A stretch of DNA of 64,000 bases from Streptomyces sp. ATexAB-D23 (GTDB lineage Bacteria; Actinomycetota; Actinomycetes; Streptomycetales; Streptomycetaceae). The stretch covers positions 231,977 to 295,976 of the forward strand of contig NZ_KB892079.1 of assembly GCF_000373645.1 (NCBI RefSeq), given 5' to 3'. Every line of letters starts with the position of its first letter. Position 1 is the stretch's first letter. This document shows, one piece after another, positions 52,789-61,383 of this stretch. Under the pieces are notes generated by a model. It was not told the DNA's origin and ran no database searches. It was given only the letters and a program-made list of their open reading frames with translations. Made by a program: the position numbers and the translations under genes.

Positions 52789-54375
52789 ATGTCTGGGGGG
52801 TTCGACCTGCGGGACGAGCCATGGGTCCCGGTGCGGCTACTGACTGGGGAGTCGGTGCGGCTGGGACTGCGGCAGTTGTTCAAGCAGGCTCATGAGATCG
52901 AGGACCTGGAGCTGCCGGTGCCACCGGCAGCAGCCGGGTTGATGCGGATACTGGCTGCGATCACGGCCAGGGTTGCTGTCGTTGGAGACGATCGTCTCGA
53001 TGACATCGACATCGCCGAGAACGCCAAGGACTGGCTTGATCTGCGTCGGCGGGTTCTGCGGGCCGGCCGATTCGCCCCGGAGGCTGTGGACAGATATTTC
53101 GACAAGGGCGTGCCGCCAGGCAGGTTCGACCTGTTCGACGCTGAGCGGCCGTTCTTGCAGGACCCTCGACTGCGTACAGAATGTGTGGACTCCAAGGGTG
53201 CACCGAACCCGTCGGGTGTGAACAAGCTGGTGATGGGCCGACCGACCGGCATCAACGGCGCGGTCCTGTTCGGTCACTTCACCGACACCGCTCCAGTTCC
53301 TGTGCCGGCCGCGGAAGCCACCTGGCATCTGATCGCCCAGCTCTACTTCGGGCCGTCCGGCCAGTGCACTCCCCGGCGCATCACGCAGGACCGGGCTGGC
53401 AGCGGTGATGCGGCACCTCTACGGAAGTCGGTTTCGTACTTCCCGTGGGGCCGTGACCTGTTCACCTCGCTGATCCTGGCCGTGCCAAGGCCACAGGACG
53501 AGGAGCTTGGGGAGGAGGACGATGTCTGCCCGTGGGAGGGGGACCTTCCCGACCCGCTGAATCCTGTTTCCGCGATAACGTGGCCGGGTCGGATGCTGAC
53601 CGGCCGCTCCAGGCATGCGGTGCTGCTCGTTCCGTCATCGGACGGCCGGCAGGTGACGGACGCGTACATCACCTGGTCCACGCACGCCCTGGCCCCTGTG
53701 GTGCGGGACCCGTTCCAGATCCTTGACCGGCGCAAGGACGGGAACTTCCAGCCTCGCGAGGCCGAGGGCGCCCGTGCGCTGTGGCGTGACCTGGACGCCC
53801 TGCTGCTGAAGGACGACCGGCAGGACACCCAGCGGCCACCCGCACTTGGGGTACTGCCCAGGACGCTGCTGCCCACGCTTCGGGTGCGTGCCTACGGGTT
53901 CGACCAGGACGGCCAGCAGAAAGACAGCGTCTGGTTCTCTTCGACGACTCCCCGGGTCCTGACCTGGCTGGAGGAGAACGACGAGGAGATGGCGCACTAC
54001 ATCAAGCGCTGTCATGGCTCCGCGGAAGTCGTGGGCGACCGGCTGGATTTCGCCGCCAGGGTTGCCTGGAAGATCGCCACGGACTCCCACGTAGATTCCT
54101 CGCCGAAGGCAAAGGTCAAACTCGACGCCCGCAAGCCCGGCCCTTGGGCCTCGGCTGCACGGACCGTGTTCTGGTCGAAGGCCGAGGCCGAGTTCTGGCA
54201 GCTGACCAAGCCTGAGCGGCAGACGGACCAACCTCTGGAACCGTTTGTCCACGCGGCTTTGTCGGCGCTGGACGAGGCGATCGGCCCGTCCAGTCGGGCG
54301 GACATCAGGGTGGCGCGTGCCCGCCACCGTGCACGCTCCATGCTCCACGCGCTTCTCAGCCCAAAGACCGGCTGA
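52789..54375 (+). CDS. casA: Cascade large subunit Cse1/Cas8e
   Basis: 528-residue type I-E large subunit that recognises the PAM and recruits Cas3. Starts FDLRDEPWVPVRLLTGESVRLGLRQLF, the typical Cse1 N-terminus, and has FLQDPRL, VLFGHFTDTAPVPVPAAEATWHLIAQLYFGPSGQCTPRRIT, and PGRMLTGRSRHAVLLVP. The C-terminal four-helix bundle follows about residue 390. ATG 52789 has GGAGGGAG about 6 bp upstream. It begins the operon casABCDE-cas1-cas2, whose promoter must lie within the gap 52589-52788. Confidence 0.95.
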   Translation: MSGGFDLRDEPWVPVRLLTGESVRLGLRQLFKQAHEIEDLELPVPPAAAGLMRILAAITARVAVVGDDRLDDIDIAENAKDWLDLRRRVLRAGRFAPEAVDRYFDKGVPPGRFDLFDAERPFLQDPRLRTECVDSKGAPNPSGVNKLVMGRPTGINGAVLFGHFTDTAPVPVPAAEATWHLIAQLYFGPSGQCTPRRITQDRAGSGDAAPLRKSVSYFPWGRDLFTSLILAVPRPQDEELGEEDDVCPWEGDLPDPLNPVSAITWPGRMLTGRSRHAVLLVPSSDGRQVTDAYITWSTHALAPVVRDPFQILDRRKDGNFQPREAEGARALWRDLDALLLKDDRQDTQRPPALGVLPRTLLPTLRVRAYGFDQDGQQKDSVWFSSTTPRVLTWLEENDEEMAHYIKRCHGSAEVVGDRLDFAARVAWKIATDSHVDSSPKAKVKLDARKPGPWASAARTVFWSKAEAEFWQLTKPERQTDQPLEPFVHAALSALDEAIGPSSRADIRVARARHRARSMLHALLSPKTG

Positions 54376-54448
54376 GCCGGCCCCGACCATCCTGTGCACG
54401 CCGACCGTCTGTCGGCGTCTCGTTCATTCCCCATACCAGGAATGCCTC

Positions 54449-55057
54449 ATGACCGATTCCACGGTGGCCGCTGCGCCGCCGAAACACGACAGGTTCGTCT
54501 CTTACGTCCACGACCTGTGCCAGAACAACCGCACTCGTGCCGAGCTGCGCAGGGGCCTGGGCTTGCCGGTCGAGCGGTGCAATTACATGCACCGATACCT
54601 CGTTCCCTGGCTTCACCGGCACGACGACGTCAACTACCCGGACATCCGCCGGGCCTACTACGGAGTCGCCTCCCTGATCGCAGCGCGCCCGCGCACCGCC
54701 CGGCAGACCGAGCCGGCGACCTCTGCCACTGCCTGGTACCTGCGTCCGAATCTGGGGACCGCGCTCGGCGACGCCGTCGGGAAGGACGTCATGAAACCGG
54801 GGACGGCCGAGAGCGCCTTGCACCTGATGTCCCGGCAGAGCAGCGATGCAGTGCACCGGACGCTTCCCGCCCTGACCCGGCAGCTCCTGAGCGGTGGCAT
54901 CGCGGTCGACTGGGCGGTCCTGCTGAAGGACCTGTCCTGGTGGACCCAGGACCGCGACGCCATCGCCACCCGCTGGCTCGACCAGTATTTCCGCCACTCC
55001 ATCCCCGCCGGCGTCACCGACACCACCACCGATCTTCCCGAGGAGAACGAGCGATGA
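54449..55057 (+). CDS. casB: Cascade small subunit Cse2/Cas11e
   Basis: 202-residue Cse2 that dimerises on the belly of Cascade and stabilises the R-loop. Segments: FVSYVHDLCQNNRTRAELRRGLGLPVE, YYGVASLIAARPR, ALHLMSRQSSDAVHRTLPALTRQLLSGGIAVDWAVLLKDLSWWTQDRDAIATRWLDQYF, the last being a strong Cse2 signature. ATG 54449 follows AGGAA. Overlaps cas7 by ATGA. Confidence 0.93.
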   Translation: MTDSTVAAAPPKHDRFVSYVHDLCQNNRTRAELRRGLGLPVERCNYMHRYLVPWLHRHDDVNYPDIRRAYYGVASLIAARPRTARQTEPATSATAWYLRPNLGTALGDAVGKDVMKPGTAESALHLMSRQSSDAVHRTLPALTRQLLSGGIAVDWAVLLKDLSWWTQDRDAIATRWLDQYFRHSIPAGVTDTTTDLPEENER

Positions 55058-56217
55058 CCCTCTACCTGGACCTGAACGCCCTGCAGTCAGTACCGGCCGC
55101 GAACCTGAACCGCGACGACCTCGGGTCTCCGAAGCAGGTGCGCTACGGCGACGCGCTGCGTATCCGGGTCTCCAGCCAGTCCTGGAAGCGGCCCATCCGC
55201 CTCGGTGTGGAGCAGGACCTCGGGGAGAAGGCGGCCCGGACCCGACTCGTGCCGGTGAAGGTGCAGCAGGCGCTGGAACGGGCGGACTGGCCCACCGACC
55301 TGGCCGCGTTCGCCGGCTCCCAGGTCGCGGTCAGCGCCGGGAAGAAGGGCATCGGGCTGGAGGCCGCCGGTCACACCTCGGTGCTGCTGTTCCTGCCGGA
55401 GGCCGCCATCGAGGAGCTCGCCGCCGTGTGTGCTGAGCACCGCGAGGCGCTGGAAACCGCCATGGCGAAGGCGGCAAGCGCCAAGAAGGGCACCAAGGCC
55501 CCGCAGGTGCTGCCCCCCAACAGGGTCGAGGAGATCCTCAAGCGGCGCACCGCATCCATCAGCCTCTTGGGGCGCATGCTCGCCGAGCTGCCGGACGCCA
55601 ACGTCGACGGCGCCGCTCAGGTCGCACACGCCTTCACCACGCACGCGGCGGAGCCGCAGCGCGACTACTTCACCGCCGTCGACGACTGGCTGGGCGAGTC
55701 CGAGACCGGCAGCGGACACCTGGACACCGCCGAATTCGCCGCAGGCGTCTTCTACCGGTACGCGACCGTCAACCTCACCGACCTGCTGAAGAACCTTGAG
55801 GGCGATCTCAAGGTCGCCCGCACGGTGCTGGCCTCCTTCGCCGAGCACTTCCTGATGTCCCTGCCGCAGGCCAAGAAGAACTCGACGGCGCCGCACACGC
55901 TGCCGGACCTCGCGTACCTGGCGGTGCGGGAGCACCGGCCGCTGTCGCTGGCTGCCGCCTTCGAAACCCCCGTGACCGCTGACCGGCAGGGAGGCTTCTC
56001 CAAGCCCTCCCGCCAAGCGCTCGACACCTACGCCATCAACATCAACCGGCTTACCGGCGACGGTCACCGCCCCTTCCACGGACACACGGTCATCGACCCG
56101 CAGGAGAAGCCGAAGGGACTCGGCACCGCCCACGAGTCCTACCACCAGCTCGTGGAAGCCGCCGTCGAGACAGCGATCAGCGCCGCCGGCGACACGGTCG
56201 CGGGAGCCCAGCAGTGA
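55054..56217 (+). CDS. casC: Cascade backbone Cas7e/Cse4
   Basis: 387-residue RRM-like protein, six copies of which wrap the crRNA. Starts LYLDLNALQSVPAANLNRDDLGSPKQVRYGDALRIRVSSQSWKRPIR, the Cas7e hallmark (RVSSQSWKR). Later parts: RRTASISLLGRMLAELPDANVDGAAQVAHAFTTHAAEPQRDYFTAVDDW, SGHLDTAEFAAGVFYRYATVNL. Overlaps with neighbours at both ends (ATGA, GTGA). Confidence 0.96.
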   Translation: MTLYLDLNALQSVPAANLNRDDLGSPKQVRYGDALRIRVSSQSWKRPIRLGVEQDLGEKAARTRLVPVKVQQALERADWPTDLAAFAGSQVAVSAGKKGIGLEAAGHTSVLLFLPEAAIEELAAVCAEHREALETAMAKAASAKKGTKAPQVLPPNRVEEILKRRTASISLLGRMLAELPDANVDGAAQVAHAFTTHAAEPQRDYFTAVDDWLGESETGSGHLDTAEFAAGVFYRYATVNLTDLLKNLEGDLKVARTVLASFAEHFLMSLPQAKKNSTAPHTLPDLAYLAVREHRPLSLAAAFETPVTADRQGGFSKPSRQALDTYAININRLTGDGHRPFHGHTVIDPQEKPKGLGTAHESYHQLVEAAVETAISAAGDTVAGAQQ

Positions 56218-56990
56218 GCGGACTGCTGCTGCGCCTGGCCGGCCCCTTGCAATCCTGGGGTGAGCGCTCCGTGTTCACCCCGGTGCGGGAGACTGCCTCC
56301 TTCCCGACCCGTTCTGCACTCGTCGGCATGTTCGCCGCGGCCGAAGGCATCACCCGCGCCGACACGGCCAGCCTCAAGAAGTATGAGCAGGTGCGGCTGA
56401 CAGTGCGAGTCGACCGGCCGGGCACGCTCCTGGAGGACTACCACACCGTCGGCGGCGGCTTCCCCAAGGAACGCACTGCCGCCACCAGCGGCGGAAGCAA
56501 CAAGGACGCGGCCGTCATCACCCGCCGCCAGTACCTCACCGACGCGGTCTTCGTCGTCGCCGTCACCGCCCCGGACGAACTGACGCAGCAGATCGCGGCG
56601 GCACTACGGCGCCCCTACTGGGCGCCTTACTTGGGCCGACGCTCCTGCGCACCCGACGAGCCGTTCCTCCTGCGCCGGCACGTCACAGATCCCGAGGCTG
56701 AACTGCTGACGGGAGTCCCCCTCACCTGCCCCCAACCCCGTGACAGTGCGGTGGAAACGATCGCGGTGCAGTTCCTGCGCGAACGTCCCCTCCCCGAAGC
56801 CGGTCCCGCCGCGTCCGCCGACGTCATCGAGATCAACGACATGCCGGTCAGCTTCGCCCCACACGGACGGGCCCACGCCGGGCGCCGCCTCTACCGCACC
56901 GTCGAACCTGTCAGCCGCGCTCTGGCAGGACCGCCCAAGACCCTGCTCACGCGTCTGATCGACTACGCCCACGCCGAGGAACACGCATGA
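56214..56990 (+). CDS. casD: Cascade subunit Cas5e
   Basis: 258-residue protein that caps the 5' handle of the crRNA. N-terminal Cas5 motif LLLRLAGPLQSWGERSVFTPVRETASFPTRSALVGMFAAAEGI is complete, including the SWG and PTRS elements; LGRRSCAPDEPFLL is conserved in Cas5e. Starts GTG, overlapping cas7 and cas6e. Confidence 0.95.
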   Translation: MSGLLLRLAGPLQSWGERSVFTPVRETASFPTRSALVGMFAAAEGITRADTASLKKYEQVRLTVRVDRPGTLLEDYHTVGGGFPKERTAATSGGSNKDAAVITRRQYLTDAVFVVAVTAPDELTQQIAAALRRPYWAPYLGRRSCAPDEPFLLRRHVTDPEAELLTGVPLTCPQPRDSAVETIAVQFLRERPLPEAGPAASADVIEINDMPVSFAPHGRAHAGRRLYRTVEPVSRALAGPPKTLLTRLIDYAHAEEHA

Positions 56991-57637
56991 ACGACGAGCC
57001 GGTGATCGCCCGGATCCGCCTCAACCCGCACAGCCGCGACGTGCAGCGGGATCTTCGCGACGCCACCGAAATGCACCGCACGGTGATGCGTATGGTGCCC
57101 GACGGCCTCGGCGACTCCCCCCGCCACCAGGCGGGCCTGCTCTACCGCATCGACGAGACCGACACCACCAGCACCCTCCTTGTCCAAGCGCACCGCCTCG
57201 ACCCCGACCGTCTCCCGGCCGGGTACGGACAGGCAGACATCAAGAGCCTCGCCCCCATGTTCACCGCCCTGCGCAAAGGACTGGCTGTCCGCTACCGCAT
57301 CGTCCTCAACCCCGCCAAACGCGAACGCCTCCCACTGGAGGTGAAAGGAAAGCGCGGCCGGATCGTGCCACTGTCCGGGGCACAAGCCGACCAGTGGTGG
57401 CTGCGCCGGGCAGCCGACGTGGGCCTGCAACTCCACATCCTGACACCCACCAACATGCCACCCATCCGCCCCCGCAGACAGGACCCCGACAGCATGCGGC
57501 ACAGCCTTGTCCGCTACGACGGCACCGCAACCGTCACCGACCCCGACACCCTCCACGAAGCTGTCCTGACTGGCATCGGACGCGGGAAACCGTACGGAGC
57601 CGGACTCCTCAGCCTCGCCCCCGCACCGGCCGCATGA
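56987..57637 (+). CDS. casE: crRNA-processing endoribonuclease Cas6e
   Basis: 216-residue metal-independent RNase that cuts the repeat hairpin 8 nt before each spacer and stays bound to it. Double ferredoxin fold; candidate catalytic His30 in DATEMHRTVMRM, and the C-terminal glycine-rich loop GIGRGKPYGAGLLSLA. The arrays' stem (CCCCGC with GCGGGG) is its expected substrate. Overlaps cas1 by ATGA. Confidence 0.95.
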   Translation: MNDEPVIARIRLNPHSRDVQRDLRDATEMHRTVMRMVPDGLGDSPRHQAGLLYRIDETDTTSTLLVQAHRLDPDRLPAGYGQADIKSLAPMFTALRKGLAVRYRIVLNPAKRERLPLEVKGKRGRIVPLSGAQADQWWLRRAADVGLQLHILTPTNMPPIRPRRQDPDSMRHSLVRYDGTATVTDPDTLHEAVLTGIGRGKPYGAGLLSLAPAPAA

Positions 57638-58632
57638 GCGCCCCCAGAAGAGGAGGCGACGCCCGGAGGCGCCTCGCCTCCCCGACCCTCGCCATGCTTC
57701 CCCGCGTTGTCGACTCCCTGTCATTCCTCTACCTCGACATGGTCCGCGTCGTACAGGACGACACCGGAGTCTGCGCCCAGATCCAGGTGGACGCCCGGCG
57801 CGCCGACCTCGTCTACATCCCCACCGCCGCGCTCTCGTGCCTACTGCTCGGCCCAGGCGTCTCCATCACCACACCAGCTCTGAACACCCTGGCCCGCCAC
57901 GGCACCACCGTCGTCTCCGTTGGATCCGGCGCAGTGCGCGCCTACGCCGGCATCCTCTCCGACTCCCTCACCACCGACTGGCTCGAACAGCAAGTCGCCT
58001 GCTGGGCCGACCCCGAACGACGCCTCGACGTCGCCGTCCGCATGTACCGCATGCGCTTCAAGGACGCCGACCTCCCCGACACCGTCACCCTCGACCAGCT
58101 CCGCGGCCTCGAAGGCCAGCGGATGAAGGCCTTCTACAAAATCCTGGCCCAGCAACACGGCATCGGCCGATTCCGCCGCAACTACCACCCCGACCAATGG
58201 GAGTCCCAGGACCCCGTCAACGTCGCGCTGTCCGCAGCCAGCGCCTGCCTCTACGGCACCGTCCACGCCGCGCTGCTCGCGCTCGGCCTCTCACCCGCCC
58301 TCGGATTCGTCCACACAGGCAAGCAGCACTCCTTCGTCTACGACATCGCCGACCTCTACAAGGCCGAGACCACCCTCCCCCTGGCCTTCGCCCTCCACAA
58401 ATCCGACAACCCCGAACAGGAAGCACGACGCCGCTTCCGCGAAGACCTACGACTCCTCAAACTCCTCCCGCGCATCGTCCGGGACGTCCAGAGCCTCCTG
58501 TCGCCAGGCTCCACGGATGGCACCGATGAAGACGAGCCCCGCGAACGGCGCGACGTCCAGCTGGTACATCTCTGGGACCCCGAGGCCGGCGTCCTTCCCG
58601 CCGGCGTCAACTACGCGGACAGAGGTGAATGA
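57634..58632 (+). CDS. cas1: CRISPR integrase Cas1, type I-E
   Basis: 332-residue adaptation nuclease/integrase. The active-site residues E160 (RGLEGQRMKAFY), H227 (LGFVHTGKQHSF) and D240 (YDIADLYK) have the same spacing as E. coli Cas1 E141/H208/D221, so it is likely active. The N-terminal beta domain has VCAQIQVDARRADLVYIPTAALSCLLLGPGVSIT. ATG 57634 overlaps the cas6e stop; ATG 57694 would give a shorter form. Overlaps cas2. Confidence 0.97.
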   Translation: MSAPRRGGDARRRLASPTLAMLPRVVDSLSFLYLDMVRVVQDDTGVCAQIQVDARRADLVYIPTAALSCLLLGPGVSITTPALNTLARHGTTVVSVGSGAVRAYAGILSDSLTTDWLEQQVACWADPERRLDVAVRMYRMRFKDADLPDTVTLDQLRGLEGQRMKAFYKILAQQHGIGRFRRNYHPDQWESQDPVNVALSAASACLYGTVHAALLALGLSPALGFVHTGKQHSFVYDIADLYKAETTLPLAFALHKSDNPEQEARRRFREDLRLLKLLPRIVRDVQSLLSPGSTDGTDEDEPRERRDVQLVHLWDPEAGVLPAGVNYADRGE

Positions 58633-58937
58633 TGCCGTCCATGCTCGTAATCGCCACCACGGCCGTTCCTGACCACCTCCGTGGGGCACTCAGCCGCTGG
58701 ACCAGCGAAGTCGTCCCTGGCATCTTCGTCGGGAGCGTCTCCGCCCGCGTCCGTGACCAACTCTGGCAGGCCGTCACCGACACCGTTGGCAACGGCGCCG
58801 CCGTCCTCGTCCATCCCGCCCCCACCGAACAGGGCTACGCCATCCGAACCGCTGGCACCCGCCGCTGCGTCCCCACAGATTTCGACGGGCTTACCCTCAT
58901 CCGTATGACCGCCACACCAAAAGTAAAGGACATGTAA
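58629..58937 (+). CDS. cas2: CRISPR adaptation protein Cas2, type I-E
   Basis: 102-residue ferredoxin-fold partner that bridges two Cas1 dimers during spacer integration. Contains the I-E signature MLVIATTAVPDHLRGALSRWTSEVVPGIFVGSVSARVRDQLW. Two ATGs (58629, 58632) are possible; GAGGTG at 58622-58627 fits the second. Its stop TAA is already part of the 31-bp leader shared with the left array, so gene and array abut. Confidence 0.96.
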   Translation: MMPSMLVIATTAVPDHLRGALSRWTSEVVPGIFVGSVSARVRDQLWQAVTDTVGNGAAVLVHPAPTEQGYAIRTAGTRRCVPTDFDGLTLIRMTATPKVKDM

Positions 58938-58966
58938 AGCCCTTCTTAAGGTGCAGGTCAGGAAGT
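58936..58966 (+). promoter_or_regulatory. CRISPR leader of the right array
   Basis: 31 bp between (and overlapping) the cas2 stop and the first repeat, identical to the left array's leader in inverse orientation. Contains CTTAAG. It is short because cas2 coding sequence takes the place of further leader. Confidence 0.8.
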
Positions 58967-59464
58967 GTCCTCCCCGCCGACGCGGGGGTGTTCCGTGGCT
59001 GATGGGCCCGTCGTGGGTGTCCATAAGGTCCTCCCCGCCGACGCGGGGGTGTTCCGCCCTGACGGATGGTCTGGCGGGAACGGACGCCGTCCTCCCCGCC
59101 GACGCGGGGGTGTTCCGACGGAGACAAGGTCTCATGACCCAGCCCACCCGTCCTCCCCGCCGACGCGGGGGTGTTCCGCCAGCCACAACGCCCGCATCCT
59201 CGCTGAACACGTCCTCCCCGCCGACGCGGGGGTGTTCCGCCACCTACGACCTGCGCGACCTGCTGCGCAACGTCCTCCCCGCCGACGCGGGGGTGTTCCG
59301 TCGAAGAACTCGCATTCGGCCTGGCAGCGGTCGTCCTCCCCGCCGACGCGGGGGTGTTCCGGTTTGTGTCCTTGTCGGGCACGGGGCGGTGTCGTCCTCC
59401 CCGCCGACGCGGGGGTGTTCCGCCGGGCCTTCATCCACCGGGGGACGTTCAGCGCCCTCCCCGC
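58967..59464 (+). CRISPR. Right CRISPR array, type I-E, 8 full repeats plus a truncated ninth
   Basis: 28-bp repeats (GTCCTCCCCGCCGACG...) start at 58967, 59028, 59089, 59150, 59211, 59272, 59333 and 59394, all identical, with 33-bp spacers. A 32-bp spacer then leads to 59454-59464, which keeps about the first 11 bases of a repeat with one mismatch before the native methyltransferase remnant begins. Sense is plus, leader at 58936-58966 after cas2. Spacer targets not identifiable here. Confidence 0.97.
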
Positions 59465-59903
59465 GAGATCGCAGTAGAACGCGGGCGCCATCTTCCGCAG
59501 CGCCGCCGCACTCGGCATGGACGCCGTCCTGCTCTCCCCGGACTGCGCAGACCCGCTCTACCGGCGGTCCGTCAAGGTCTCGATGGGTGCGGTCTTCTCC
59601 GTCCCGTACGCCCGCCTCGACACCTGGCCCAAGGCCCTGGAGACCGTACGCGAGGCCGGTTTCACGCTGCTCGCGCTGACCCCCGACGAGAAGGCCGGCA
59701 GCATCGAGGAGGCGGCTCCGCACCGGATGGACCAGGTGGCCCTGATGCTCGGCGCGGAGGGCGACGGCCTCTCCACCCAGGCCCTCGTCGCCGCCGACGA
59801 GTGGGTGCGCATCCCGATGGCCCACGGCGTGGACTCGCTGAACGTCGGCGCGGCGGCCGCGGTCGCCTTCTACGCGGTGGCCACGGGCCGCCCGGAGAAC
59901 TAG
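59465..59903 (+). pseudogene. Displaced 3' end of the native TrmH/SPOUT methyltransferase gene
   Basis: From 59478 the frame reads NAGAIFRSAAALGMDAVLLSPDCADPLYRRSVKVSMGAVFSVPYARLDTWPKALETVREAGFTLLAL and ends with the knot motif HGVDSLNVGAAAAVAFYAV. This is the continuation expected after HTNIGA of the gene at 47114. The codon immediately before (59475-59477) is TAG and there is no proper start except an internal ATG 59517, so it is a remnant. Its codon use is host-like, unlike the 3' half now fused at 47522. Confidence 0.9.
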
Positions 59904-60060
59904 GGCCTGTCCGGCGGATCTTCGTGGATCAGCCCGCGACGCCTGGCACGGCACCTCGCCGCACGGCCGCTTCACCCGAGTACGTCCAGTACGAGGGCGA
60001 AACGGCCGCACAGCGATGCACCGCACCAGCCGCCGCGAGGCCGCCCCCCGGGCGACGACG
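59904..60060. repeat. Palindromic intergenic repeat-like element
   Basis: Begins GGCCTGTCCGGCGGATC, a sequence type I recall as dispersed in Streptomyces genomes, and contains an imperfect hairpin: GGCCGCTTCACCC (59965-59977) against GGGCGAAACGGCC (59995-60007), with GTAC pairs in the loop. It separates the pseudogene from the convergent kinase gene and may act as terminator. Identity as a repeat family is from memory. Confidence 0.45.
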
Positions 60061-60093
60061 GGGAACTCAATGCAGGCCCTGGACCCGGCCCCG

Positions 60094-61383
60094 CTACCGT
60101 CCCCGGACCTGGCTGTGGCTCCCGCCGTGGCCGAGGTCCGTGCCCAGGCCCCGGGCCGGCCCCTGGCAGCCCTGCGCCGCCGCGATCCCCAGCGCCACCA
60201 GCAGCGTCACCACCACGAAGACGACGAGCCGCTGCCGCAGCAGCCGCGGGTTGGCCGGGCGCCGGCCGGCCGAGGTTGTCCGGGTCCCCGGCCGCGTACC
60301 AGGCCGGCCGTTCGTCCCGTTGGTGCCCTGCGGACGCCTGCCGGGATGCGTCGTCCCGCGCGGCTGCTGCTGTGCGGGACGGCCGCCACCGGTCCGGGAC
60401 GGGACGGGACGCGAGGACGGCCGGTTCTGCGGACGCGACCCGGGCGGGGGTCCTGCGGCCCGGCGGGTCTGCTGCTCCGTGTACGGGCCGTCCAGACGGC
60501 CGGTCGGCCGGTCCGCCTCCTGCGCCGAACGCTGGACGGGCGGCCTGCTCTCGTGCAGCCCCTGGGCCTCCCGGGCCGCGATCTCCTTGAGCCGCATCGA
60601 CAGCTGGAGCGTGCTCGGACGCTCCTCCGGGTCCTTCGCCAGACAGGCGCTCACCAGGGGCGCGAGCGCGTCGTGCACATCGAACAGCTGAGGCTCCTCG
60701 TGCACCACGCGGTAGAGCATCACCTCGGAACTGCCGTGCCCGAACGGCGAGTCGGCCATCGCCGCGTACGCCAGCGTGGCGCCGAGCGAGAAGACGTCCG
60801 TCGCGGGGGTCACCGCAGCGCCCCGCACCTGCTCGGGGGCGAGGAAGCCGGGCGAGCCCACCGCCGTACCGACGTGCGTCAGTGTGGAGGCCCCGGTCGC
60901 CCAGGCGATGCCGAAGTCGATGATCCGGGGGCCCTTGGGGGAGAGGAGGATGTTCGACGGCTTCAGGTCGCGGTGGACGACACCGGCCTCGTGCACCGCC
61001 ACCAGGCCCTCGGAGAGCGCGGCGCCGATCGAGGCCACCTCGGCGGCCGACAGCGGGCCCTCCTCGGCCACCTTGTCGTGGAGCGAGGGGCCCGGCACGT
61101 ACTGCGTGGCGAACCACGGACGGTCCGCCTCCAGATCGGCGGCCACCAGCCGTGCCGTACAGCCGCCGCGAATCCGGCGGGCGGCGGAGACCTCGCGCGC
61201 GAACCGCGAACGGAACTCCTGATCCTCCGCCAGGTCCGGCCGGATCACCTTCAGCGCCACCCGCTGGCCCCGCCGGTCCGAGCCGAGGTAGACGACACCC
61301 ATGCCGCCGGCCCCCAGCCGCCGGTGCAGCCTGAACGAACCGACGACACGCGGGTCCTCGCGCCGGAGCCGCATCATCGCCAT
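60094..61383 (-). CDS. Membrane-anchored Ser/Thr protein kinase
   Basis: 429-residue Hanks-type kinase. Catalytic domain about 15-270: glycine loop LGAGGMGVVYLG, ATP-binding Lys in VALKVI, HRDLKPSNIL, DFGIAW, APEQVRG. Then a Pro/Arg/Gly-rich linker (about 290-375), one transmembrane helix RLVVFVVVTLLVALGIAAAQ and a short outer tail without PASTA repeats. It likely senses or is placed at the membrane. ATG 61383 is the chosen start; further upstream frame has no good site. Confidence 0.93.
   Translation of the reverse strand: MAMMRLRREDPRVVGSFRLHRRLGAGGMGVVYLGSDRRGQRVALKVIRPDLAEDQEFRSRFAREVSAARRIRGGCTARLVAADLEADRPWFATQYVPGPSLHDKVAEEGPLSAAEVASIGAALSEGLVAVHEAGVVHRDLKPSNILLSPKGPRIIDFGIAWATGASTLTHVGTAVGSPGFLAPEQVRGAAVTPATDVFSLGATLAYAAMADSPFGHGSSEVMLYRVVHEEPQLFDVHDALAPLVSACLAKDPEERPSTLQLSMRLKEIAAREAQGLHESRPPVQRSAQEADRPTGRLDGPYTEQQTRRAAGPPPGSRPQNRPSSRPVPSRTGGGRPAQQQPRGTTHPGRRPQGTNGTNGRPGTRPGTRTTSAGRRPANPRLLRQRLVVFVVVTLLVALGIAAAQGCQGPARGLGTDLGHGGSHSQVRGR

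Larger units (their letters stand above)
47522..59464. mobile_element. CRISPR-Cas genomic island inserted in the methyltransferase gene
   Basis: Boundaries are set on the left by the codon-use switch inside the methyltransferase gene (near 47521) and on the right by the break inside a CRISPR repeat (about 59464) followed by the displaced native 3' end. About 12 kb. It holds a foreign methyltransferase 3' end, two inverted CRISPR arrays, a decayed mini-array, eight cas genes and one unknown small gene. No recombinase, transposase, tRNA or clear direct-repeat att site is seen, so homology-assisted recombination within the methyltransferase gene is the simplest explanation. Confidence 0.7.

Noticed and set aside
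58611..59518. Open frames through the right CRISPR array
   Set aside because: Same repeat artefact; no start signals and no non-repeat similarity.
59517..59903. Independent 128-residue methyltransferase gene from ATG 59517
   Set aside because: It lacks the N-terminal domain and the SPOUT first motif and aligns as the continuation of the split native gene, so it is called a remnant.
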